From SIG575 sp045534165 (lineage in GTDB: Bacteria > Bacillota > Clostridia > Oscillospirales > Acutalibacteraceae): a DNA stretch of 19,043 nucleotides. Numbering within the stretch: the stretch's first letter is position 1; every line of letters starts with the position of its first letter. Shown here in pieces: positions 14,062 through 19,043 of this stretch. The position numbers and the translations under genes were made by a program. The DNA lies in the NCBI GenBank assembly GCA_045534165.1, contig JAZSJD010000079.1, forward strand, positions 1-19,043, read 5' to 3'. The notes under the pieces are model-generated. The model saw only the letters and a program-made list of their open reading frames with translations. It was not told where the DNA came from and made no database searches.

Positions 14062-15336
14062 ATGAAGAAAATTATAAGTGTTTTATTAGTAGTTGTTATG
14101 GTTTTTACAATGTTCAGCACAACTGCATTTGCCGAAAAAAATACAGTTGAATTTGATGGCAAAACTTATGACATATCAAATGAACATCCCTGGATATTTG
14201 TTCACGGTATGGGTGGCTGGGACAAATATGGCGAAGAGGCTTATTGGGGAGGCTGGGCAACTTCTGAAGGAGATGTAATTGACCTTTATAACAGTAATGG
14301 AATTGAAGCTTATGCAGCAGTTGTAGGTCCTTTCAACAGTGCATGGGACAGAGCCTGTGAATTGTATGCTCAGCTTACCGGTACAGTTGTTGACTATGGC
14401 GAGGCTCATTCAAAAGAACATAATCACGACAGATACGGTTATGATTATACAAACAAACCTCTGATGGGTGAACCATGGGATATGAAAGAAAAAATAAATC
14501 TTGTCGGTCACAGTTTCGGTGGTCACACAGTAAGGCTTTTTGCTTCGCTTGTAGCTTTCGGTGATGAAGCAGAAATTGCTGCAACAGCAGAAGATACATC
14601 CCCGCTTTTCAAAGGCGGTTACGGAGATTCAATTTATTCCGTTATAACTTTTTCAGGTGTACATAACGGTTCACCTATTGCTAATCTTATTCACGATTCA
14701 TTTCTTATGACAGGTATTATAGCACTTCTTAATTTTGCAGGTGCAGTTTTCGGAAGTAATGTGCTTATGTGGGATCTTCCTATGGGACATATGGGAATTA
14801 CTCCAAAGCAGGGTGAAAAGAGAGCAAAGTTCAGCCTTAAAACAATTAAAACTGCAGTTGAAGCACAGGATAACTGTGGCTATGACCTGACACTCAGAGG
14901 TTCACGTGAACTTAACGAAAAAATCAAAATGGTTGATAGTGCATATTATTACTCATATGTGTGCAATTCAACTTATAAAACAAAAGCAGGCACATATCTG
15001 CCTATAGCATCAAACTTTGCTATGTTTTATCTTACATCAATTTATATAGGTGCAACTGAAGGTAAAACAATAGACGGAATTTATATGGATGAGAACTGGG
15101 CAAAAAATGACGGCATTGTTCCATATGCCAGTGCTACATATCCTGTAACAGATGCTGATAGAGCAAAAAATTATGAGGAAACTTTAAAATCAGGTGAAAA
15201 AATAGAAACAGGCATCTGGTATTATATGGATGCAATGGAAGGCTTTGACCACTTCGATTTCTGCGGAACAATAGATTATCCTACAAGTTTTCAAGATTTT
15301 TACTTTACACTTATTGAAACAATAAATAAACCATAA
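14062..15336 (+). CDS. secreted lipase/esterase, family I.5-like alpha/beta hydrolase
   Basis: A 424-aa exported hydrolase. Residues 1-24 form a signal peptide (KK, a hydrophobic core, AFA before E25). HGMGGWDKYGE with YWGG (48-64) resembles the oxyanion-hole region of Geobacillus/Staphylococcus family I.5 lipases. GHSFGG gives nucleophile S151, KNDGIVP gives probable acid D350, and DHFDF gives probable H397. A histidine-rich stretch (AHSKEHNHDRYG, about 115-126) falls where that family has Zn-ligand residues. It would hydrolyse acyl esters outside the cell; the true substrate is not readable from sequence. GAGGGGG is 7 nt before the ATG. A single-gene unit with its own promoter and a terminator shared with the facing gene. 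Confidence 0.85.
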   Translation: MKKIISVLLVVVMVFTMFSTTAFAEKNTVEFDGKTYDISNEHPWIFVHGMGGWDKYGEEAYWGGWATSEGDVIDLYNSNGIEAYAAVVGPFNSAWDRACELYAQLTGTVVDYGEAHSKEHNHDRYGYDYTNKPLMGEPWDMKEKINLVGHSFGGHTVRLFASLVAFGDEAEIAATAEDTSPLFKGGYGDSIYSVITFSGVHNGSPIANLIHDSFLMTGIIALLNFAGAVFGSNVLMWDLPMGHMGITPKQGEKRAKFSLKTIKTAVEAQDNCGYDLTLRGSRELNEKIKMVDSAYYYSYVCNSTYKTKAGTYLPIASNFAMFYLTSIYIGATEGKTIDGIYMDENWAKNDGIVPYASATYPVTDADRAKNYEETLKSGEKIETGIWYYMDAMEGFDHFDFCGTIDYPTSFQDFYFTLIETINKP

Positions 15337-15338
15337 AT

Positions 15339-15376
15339 AAAACCCTGCATCTGAAAAAATTCAGATGCAGGGTTTT
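15339..15376. terminator. bidirectional terminator between the convergent lipase and GH16 genes
   Basis: AAAACCCTGCATCTGAA (15339-15355) pairs perfectly with 15360-15376 around AAAA. The arms end in TTTT on each strand, so the 17-bp stem can stop transcription from both sides. It fills most of the 52-nt gap. Confidence 0.9.
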
Positions 15377-15388
15377 CAATATATAATC

Positions 15389-16249
15389 TTATTTTATCAG
15401 ATCTTTGTACTGATAAACTTTCACGTAGTCAACTATAAATTCTGAATCTTTACCGGGGGCATTTTCTCTCTGTGAGGGAATACCATCTGTCCCTCTCATT
15501 TCAACGGAAAGAATAAGATATTCTTCGTTCTGACTTACGCCACCAAAATCTGTACGGAAAGTTTCTTTACCGTTTATATAAAAAATATATTCATTTTCGT
15601 TCCATTCAAGTCCGTAAGTATTAAATTCTTCATAGGGGTTATTTCCTGTTGAAAAAACTTCTGCTCCCATCATCTGATGAGCATCGTTGTAACCATCAAA
15701 ATGAAGGTTTGAGCTTACACAGTTATTAAAATATTTTTCATAGCGGTCGCTTTCAAAAATATCAATTTCAGTTCCGTCACGGCCATTGCCGTCTTCGTTG
15801 TAAACCCCTTCATTCATAAGCCAGAAAGCACTCCAGATGTCGGCACCTTCCGGAAGAATGCATCTGCATTCAAAGTAGCCGAATTTCTGGCTGAATCCGT
15901 TTGGAGAATCAGAGTCTGTATCAATTCCTGCAGTGTACCAGCCGGCACCTTTTCCACCCATACCTTCTTCGAGATATGTTATGGGGATAATAAGGTTTCC
16001 GTTTTCTGTATATGCAAGATATTGATTCCAGTAGCTTCCTTTTCGTGACTCAGTTGTTTCACCATACTGATAATGGCCTGACCAGACACTACGGTCAAGC
16101 TCTGTGTCAAAATCTTCAACAAAAGTTTCAGTAAATTTTTCCATATCTACTTTTTCGCCCATAGGCGGACAGGTAATATTAAGCCATGAGCAGATAAGCA
16201 CAAAAAGGGATGTGAAAAATGCCACAATACTTGTTGTATTTATTTTCAT
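15389..16249 (-). CDS. exported glycoside hydrolase family 16 protein (beta-glucanase-like)
   Basis: A 286-aa protein with an N-terminal hydrophobic segment (about 8-25) that is a signal peptide or anchor. It contains cysteines at 20 and 27 but no convincing lipobox. The GH16 active site EIDIFE gives nucleophile E161, D163 and acid/base E166, the ExDxxE form typical of laminarinase-like members. Flanking family features include FGYFECRCILPEGADIWSAFWLM (123-145) and the C-terminal VDYVKVYQY. It probably cleaves beta-1,3/1,4-glucan or a related polysaccharide; the specificity cannot be assigned. An upstream in-frame ATG at 16264 overlaps the GGAGG site (16258-16262 on the + strand), which lies 8 nt before ATG 16249, so 16249 is chosen. 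Confidence 0.87.
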   Translation of the reverse strand: MKINTTSIVAFFTSLFVLICSWLNITCPPMGEKVDMEKFTETFVEDFDTELDRSVWSGHYQYGETTESRKGSYWNQYLAYTENGNLIIPITYLEEGMGGKGAGWYTAGIDTDSDSPNGFSQKFGYFECRCILPEGADIWSAFWLMNEGVYNEDGNGRDGTEIDIFESDRYEKYFNNCVSSNLHFDGYNDAHQMMGAEVFSTGNNPYEEFNTYGLEWNENEYIFYINGKETFRTDFGGVSQNEEYLILSVEMRGTDGIPSQRENAPGKDSEFIVDYVKVYQYKDLIK

Positions 16250-16282
16250 TTTCTTTTCCTCCATCGAATTTTAATTTAATAA

Positions 16283-16311
16283 ATTATATCTTATTTTTTG
16301 ATATAAATCAA
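16283..16311 (-). promoter_or_regulatory. promoter of the GH16 gene
   Basis: Read on the minus strand, TTGATT (16311-16306) and a perfect TATAAT (16288-16283) are spaced by 17 nt, with the predicted start near 16276 and the GGAGG shortly after. The gene therefore has its own promoter and need not depend on the radical SAM gene upstream. Confidence 0.8.
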
Positions 16312-16312
16312 T

Positions 16313-16342
16313 AACACCGCAGATGTTTAAGTCTGCGGTGTT
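16313..16342 (-). terminator. hairpin after the radical SAM gene
   Basis: AACACCGCAGA (16313-16323) pairs with TCTGCGGTGTT (16332-16342), an 11-bp stem starting 5 nt after the stop codon on the minus strand. The following T tract (TTATTGATTT) is interrupted and contains the -35 of the GH16 promoter. Confidence 0.65.
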
Positions 16343-16346
16343 TCTT

Positions 16347-17774
16347 TTATTTGTTTTTTTCAAGCTCTGCTTTTCCTTCGGGAGTGTCGCGATAATAATA
16401 AGTTTTTGTATCTTTATGTGTTGTTGAATTCCAGAGTTTTTCTGCCTCATCTTTCCAGGCAGCAGCAAATTTATCGCAACGTGAACAGAGTGTATCAACA
16501 TCTTCAGGAGAAATAAGGTCTGTTGACTTAGCACCTGTTTCTTTAATAATTTTTCTAAGGCAATCAGGGTTTTCAAGCATGGGACAAGGTCTTAAGTGGT
16601 TATCATTGAAAGGCTGACCTTTATAGTATGCCTGGAAGAGAGGATTCCTGAGAGCTTCAAGAATTGTATGTGTTTTAATATTTGAGTCTGAATAATGGAT
16701 GAAAACACAAGGTTCCATATCACCGGCTGAGTTAATGTGGAAATAGTTTCTGCCGCCTGCGATACAACCGCCTACATATTCACCGTCATCCTGGAAGTCA
16801 AATACAAAAATAGGTTTGCCTGTTTCCTGACTTCTCATTTTTCTGAGCCAGTAGTACATATGCTTTCTCTGTTCAGGAGAAGGAATAAGTTCCGGCACAG
16901 CATCTTTACCAACCGGCATATAGTTGAAATACATACCAACTTTTACGCCAAGACCCATCATTTTATCTATAAATTCATCACTTGTTACGAACTCAACGTT
17001 TTTGCTTGTATAGCAAACAGACATACCAAAGAAAATTCCGTGTTTCTTAAGTTTTTCCATTGCTTCAACAGTTGTCTGGTAACTACCTTCACCACGTCTG
17101 TCGTCTGTGCTTTCTTCAGTTCCTTCAATACTTGCAACGGGAACAAAGTTACCGGCTTTTTTTATTGCAACGCAGAAATCGTCATCAATAAGTGTGGCAT
17201 TTGTGAATGCAAGGAAAACACAGTCTTTATGTTCGTTACAAAGTTTTACAATATCATTTTTTCTGATAAGTGGTTCGCCACCTGTAAACATAAAGAGATG
17301 TGTGCCGAGTTCTTTTGCCTGATTAACAACACCATTCATTTCATCATAAGTAAGGCTCTGGTGATGTCCGTATTCAGCAGCCCAACAGCCTTTGCAATTT
17401 TTGTTACAAGCGGAAGTGGGATCCATAAGGATAAGCCATGGAATATTACATTTATATTTTTCTCTGTTTGATCTTACGGCTTTTGTTCCGTGAATACCTG
17501 CACCAAGTCCAAATGCGAGGAGCATATTTTTAAGAATATTCTGATCAGTATCGTTTATAATGGACTTTGCAAGTTTCACCCAGATATTATCAGGATCCTG
17601 AGAAGCCTTTTTTATTGCTTCAAAATTTCCTTTGGGAAATATGGAACCTCCATATTTTTCTGCAAACTCAACAAACTTGATGAGGTTTGCATCAGGATCT
17701 TTTTTTACGTAGCTTAAAAGCATATCAAGTGCTTTACCGACAGCAGCACGCTCACTTTTTTCGCGAATTGTCAT
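16347..17774 (-). CDS. radical SAM protein with SPASM-like C-terminal domain
   Basis: A 475-aa cytosolic iron-sulfur enzyme. CNKNCKGC gives the CxxxCxxC motif (C123, C127, C130) for the SAM-cleaving cluster, followed by FTGGEPL (163-169). The C-terminal cysteines C337, C356, C397, C405, C430 and C433 include a C-x13-G-x4-C element (C337, G351, C356) typical of SPASM domains that hold extra clusters. A ~100-residue helical N-terminal domain precedes the barrel. The WAAEYG block after the cluster recalls AlbA-like peptide-modifying enzymes and other uncharacterised clostridial members. The substrate is unknown and no clear precursor peptide lies next to it. ATG 17774 is chosen because GAGG (17790-17787) precedes it; GTG 17792 lies upstream of that site. 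Confidence 0.85.
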   Translation of the reverse strand: MTIREKSERAAVGKALDMLLSYVKKDPDANLIKFVEFAEKYGGSIFPKGNFEAIKKASQDPDNIWVKLAKSIINDTDQNILKNMLLAFGLGAGIHGTKAVRSNREKYKCNIPWLILMDPTSACNKNCKGCWAAEYGHHQSLTYDEMNGVVNQAKELGTHLFMFTGGEPLIRKNDIVKLCNEHKDCVFLAFTNATLIDDDFCVAIKKAGNFVPVASIEGTEESTDDRRGEGSYQTTVEAMEKLKKHGIFFGMSVCYTSKNVEFVTSDEFIDKMMGLGVKVGMYFNYMPVGKDAVPELIPSPEQRKHMYYWLRKMRSQETGKPIFVFDFQDDGEYVGGCIAGGRNYFHINSAGDMEPCVFIHYSDSNIKTHTILEALRNPLFQAYYKGQPFNDNHLRPCPMLENPDCLRKIIKETGAKSTDLISPEDVDTLCSRCDKFAAAWKDEAEKLWNSTTHKDTKTYYYRDTPEGKAELEKNK

Positions 17775-17809
17775 AGCTATCCACATCCTCACATAAAAAT
17801 ACGAATACT

Positions 17810-17838
17810 ATTTTATCATATAATTTTCAAATTGTCTA
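17810..17838 (-). promoter_or_regulatory. promoter of the radical SAM gene
   Basis: On the minus strand TAGACA (17838-17833) and TAAAAT (17815-17810) are 17 nt apart, each one base off consensus. It stands back to back with the + strand promoter starting at 17848, leaving 9 bp between the two -35 boxes. Confidence 0.65.
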
Positions 17839-17847
17839 TAATTAATC

Positions 17848-17876
17848 TTGAAAAAAAGAAAAAAATAATGTATACT
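17848..17876 (+). promoter_or_regulatory. promoter of the TVP38-family gene
   Basis: TTGAAA (17848-17853) and TATACT (17871-17876) are separated by a 17-nt, nearly all-A spacer. The predicted start near 17883 leaves a leader of about 50 nt. Confidence 0.7.
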
Positions 17877-17933
17877 TTAGGACAAGCGTTTAAAATTCAG
17901 TATGGTTTATAATATGATTTGTTGAGGTGTGGT

Positions 17934-18611
17934 ATGAAAGAAAAAAGAAAAGAGTTTTTTTCTGTTGCTATAAGGATAGCAGTTGCCCTTACTATATTTG
18001 TTTGCGTTATAATCAATTATGACAGATTGGTTAATCTGGATTTGCGAAAAATTATAAGCGGTATTTCAATTTATTATGCATGTGCGGTAGTGTTAGGTGT
18101 TTATGCACTTAAAAGTGTCGTTTTTGTTGTACCTGCAATGATAATTTATGTTTCAGTTGGTGCAGCTTTCGATTTGCCCGTTGCTTTAATACTTAATCTT
18201 CTCGGTTTGTCTATCGAAGTAACTCTTACTTATCTTTTAGGTAAATTTCTCGGCGGAGAGTATGTTACAAAACTACTTGCCAAAAACAAAGGCGGACAAA
18301 AGTTATTAAATATGAAAAGCAAAACAAAAAACTCCCTTATCTTTATTACCCGAGTAGTTCCTGCTTTTCCCATAGACTTCACAAGTTTGTTTTTTGGCTC
18401 ATCCTCAACCAAGTTTATCCCGTACTTTTTTATTTCGTTGTTAGGTATTTATCCCAGAGTTTTGCTTTTCACAATATTTGGGGACGGGGTGTACAAGCTT
18501 ATACCTATGGGACTGATTATTAAATTGATAATAGTTGCTATTCCTGTAGCAGTGGTAGGATTCATAATTTACAGAGTTGTTAAAAAACGCAAAAAGAAAG
18601 AATCAGAATAA
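17934..18611 (+). CDS. TVP38/TMEM64 (DedA superfamily) membrane protein
   Basis: A 225-aa integral membrane protein with hydrophobic segments at roughly 10-27, 43-80, 82-105, 154-181 and 189-213 and a very basic C-terminal tail (VVKKRKKKESE). The FITRVVPAFPIDFTSLFFG stretch (137-155) with R140, P143 and P146 matches the conserved R-x-x-P motif of the VTT domain. DedA/VTT proteins are linked to lipid-carrier or phospholipid flipping and to proton-motive-force homeostasis; the substrate of this one is unknown. ATG 17934 is preceded by GAGGTG; the TTG 15 nt upstream overlaps that site and is rejected. The small gene at 18660 follows and may share the transcript. Confidence 0.85.
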   Translation: MKEKRKEFFSVAIRIAVALTIFVCVIINYDRLVNLDLRKIISGISIYYACAVVLGVYALKSVVFVVPAMIIYVSVGAAFDLPVALILNLLGLSIEVTLTYLLGKFLGGEYVTKLLAKNKGGQKLLNMKSKTKNSLIFITRVVPAFPIDFTSLFFGSSSTKFIPYFFISLLGIYPRVLLFTIFGDGVYKLIPMGLIIKLIIVAIPVAVVGFIIYRVVKKRKKKESE

Positions 18612-18622
18612 TACATAAAGGA

Positions 18623-18661
18623 ATACTAATACCGACGGCACCTTGTCGGAGGTATTAGTAT
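18623..18661 (+). promoter_or_regulatory. hairpin masking the ribosome site and start codon of the 57-aa gene
   Basis: ATACTAATA (18623-18631) pairs with TATTAGTAT (18653-18661), and CCGAC (18632-18636) with GTCGG (18645-18649), leaving AGG bulged and an 8-nt loop. An alternative register pairs 11 bp continuously (18623-18633 with 18651-18661). In both forms part of the GGAGG (18648-18652) and the first two bases of the ATG are in the stem. It has no T-run, so it is unlikely to be a terminator. Confidence 0.65.
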
Positions 18662-18833
18662 GGAAAATAAAAACAATAACAGAAAAAAGAAAAACAAAGA
18701 TATTGTAGAAAGTATTGTTAATATATGGTCAATTAACAGTACGCAGAATCCGATTGATGTTCTGGGAAGCTACCGAGGCACACCATATAGTGTAGAGGAT
18801 ATGCAACCGGAACAAGATCCTGATGACTTATAA
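18660..18833 (+). CDS. small hypothetical protein (57 aa)
   Basis: A 57-residue frame starting at ATG 18660 with GGAGG 7 nt upstream. The N-terminus is a poly-basic, asparagine-rich tract (MENKNNNRKKKNKD), the middle is amphipathic (IVESIVNIWSIN), and the C-terminus reads DVLGSYRGTP then ends PEQDPDDL. I recall short Firmicutes proteins of unknown function with similar GSYTG...QDADDL endings, so it is probably a real conserved gene. That memory needs a homology search. There is no cysteine, signal peptide or membrane segment. It lies 48 nt after the TVP38 gene with a hairpin over its start, so its translation is likely controlled or coupled. Confidence 0.7.
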   Translation: MENKNNNRKKKNKDIVESIVNIWSINSTQNPIDVLGSYRGTPYSVEDMQPEQDPDDL

Positions 18834-18860
18834 AAATATTAAAAAAATCAAGAATTTTGC

Positions 18861-18889
18861 TTGACTTATCTTGAAATTTGTGGTATGAT
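18861..18889 (+). promoter_or_regulatory. strong extended -10 promoter of rpmG
   Basis: TTGACT (18861-18866), a 17-nt spacer ending in TGG (extended -10), and TATGAT (18884-18889) predict a transcript start near 18896. A 6-bp inverted repeat (TCAAGA at 18848-18853 and TCTTGA near 18869-18874) flanks the -35. The preceding stretch from 18834 holds no clear terminator for the 57-aa gene. Confidence 0.82.
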
Positions 18890-18894
18890 AATTG

Positions 18895-18972
18895 CACCTC
18901 TGAAAGAGGGTTATTTTTTTGTGCCCTTTTTTGAGGGAGGCTAATTCTTATATCCGGTAAAATGGAGGTGCC
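18895..18972 (+). promoter_or_regulatory. structured 5' leader of rpmG, possible attenuator
   Basis: CCTCT (18897-18901) pairs with AGAGG (18905-18909) around GAA and is followed by a run TTATTTTTTT, the form of a weak intrinsic terminator right at the 5' end. The same 5' bases CACCTC (18895-18900) are the exact complement of GAGGTG in the ribosome site (18965-18970), allowing an alternative long-range pairing. Both pairings are visible; function is inference. Confidence 0.4.
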
Positions 18973-18975
18973 GTC

Positions 18976-19043
18976 ATGAGAGTAAAAATCACACTTGCTT
19001 GCACTGAATGTAAACAGCGCAACTACAACACAATGAAAAACAA
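18976..19043 (+). CDS. rpmG: 50S ribosomal protein L33, partial (runs off the window)
   Basis: The first 22 codons plus two bases are present: MRVKITLACTECKQRNYNTMKN. C9 and C12 form the first CxxC of a zinc ribbon, so this is a zinc-binding (C+) L33; the second pair would lie beyond the edge. GGAGG (18964-18968) is 7 nt before the ATG. In Firmicutes this gene usually leads into secE and nusG, which would be expected next. Confidence 0.93.
   Translation, partial: MRVKITLACTECKQRNYNTMKN

Noticed and set aside
14900..14911. A second parS: GTTCACGTGAAC in the lipase gene
   Set aside because: It is a 12-bp palindrome with the parS core, but the outer positions differ (11 of 16 match TGTTTCACGTGAAACA) and it encodes ordinary residues (SRE). 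Too degenerate to call.
16737..17471. A 244-codon open frame on the + strand opposite the radical SAM gene
   Set aside because: Its product is Phe/Cys/His-rich with no recognisable domain, while the minus strand encodes a clear radical SAM protein with its own promoter and ribosome site.
18623..18661. The hairpin before the 57-aa gene as a terminator of the TVP38 gene
   Set aside because: No T-run follows the right arm, and the arm contains the ribosome site and start codon of the next gene.
18660..18833. The 57-aa protein as a RiPP precursor for the radical SAM enzyme
   Set aside because: It has no Cys and no core-like repeat, is on the opposite strand with the TVP38 gene between, and its ending resembles a widespread small-protein type. 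Possible but unsupported.
1..19043. CRISPR arrays, insertion sequences, tRNA or rRNA genes
   Set aside because: Reading both strands I found no spaced direct repeats, transposase frames or terminal inverted repeats, and no cloverleaf or rRNA-like sequence.

Overview
The window is an origin-proximal housekeeping region of a low-GC Gram-positive bacterium. Gene content and order (Soj/Spo0J with a parS site, serS, then dnaN, an S4 protein, recF, remB, gyrB, gyrA, hisS, aspS), strong GGAGG ribosome sites and A+T-rich codon use point to the class Clostridia. An Oscillospirales/Ruminococcaceae-like gut organism is my best guess, from general resemblance only.

Layout. (1) 1-3174: a long hairpin overlapping a perfect parS palindrome, a consensus promoter, and a tight parA-parB-serS operon. 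(2) 3175-3404: a 230-bp intergenic stretch upstream of dnaN. It carries several DnaA-box-like words, a C4 cluster followed by a DnaA-trio-like repeat, and a very A+T-rich tail. This looks like the unwinding part of a chromosomal origin, although dnaA is not beside it. (3) 3405-10714: dnaN, S4 protein, recF, remB, gyrB and gyrA, nearly gapless on the + strand. (4) 10723-13980: hisS-aspS, bounded on both sides by intrinsic terminators. (5) 14062-16249: an accessory island of two convergent genes for exported hydrolases, a family I.5-like lipase (+) and a GH16 glycoside hydrolase (-), sharing a bidirectional terminator. (6) 16313-18833: a radical SAM/SPASM-like protein (-) divergent from a TVP38/DedA-type membrane protein (+). 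The membrane protein is followed by a 57-aa protein whose ribosome site and start codon lie inside a 14-bp hairpin. (7) 18834-end: a strong extended -10 promoter, a structured leader and the start of rpmG (L33), cut by the window edge.

How the genes fit together: ParA/ParB/parS handle origin segregation, DnaN and RecF handle replication and gap repair, and GyrA/GyrB handle supercoiling. SerS, HisS, AspS and L33 serve translation. RemB is a DNA-binding regulator family member in its classical recF-gyrB slot. The secreted hydrolases, the radical SAM enzyme and the small protein are lineage-specific additions.

Most worth following up: the candidate oriC element at 3176-3390 without adjacent dnaA, the parS/terminator overlap, the hairpin-masked 57-aa gene, the rpmG leader, and the orphan SPASM-type radical SAM gene. 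No clear-cut new defence or mobile system is visible.
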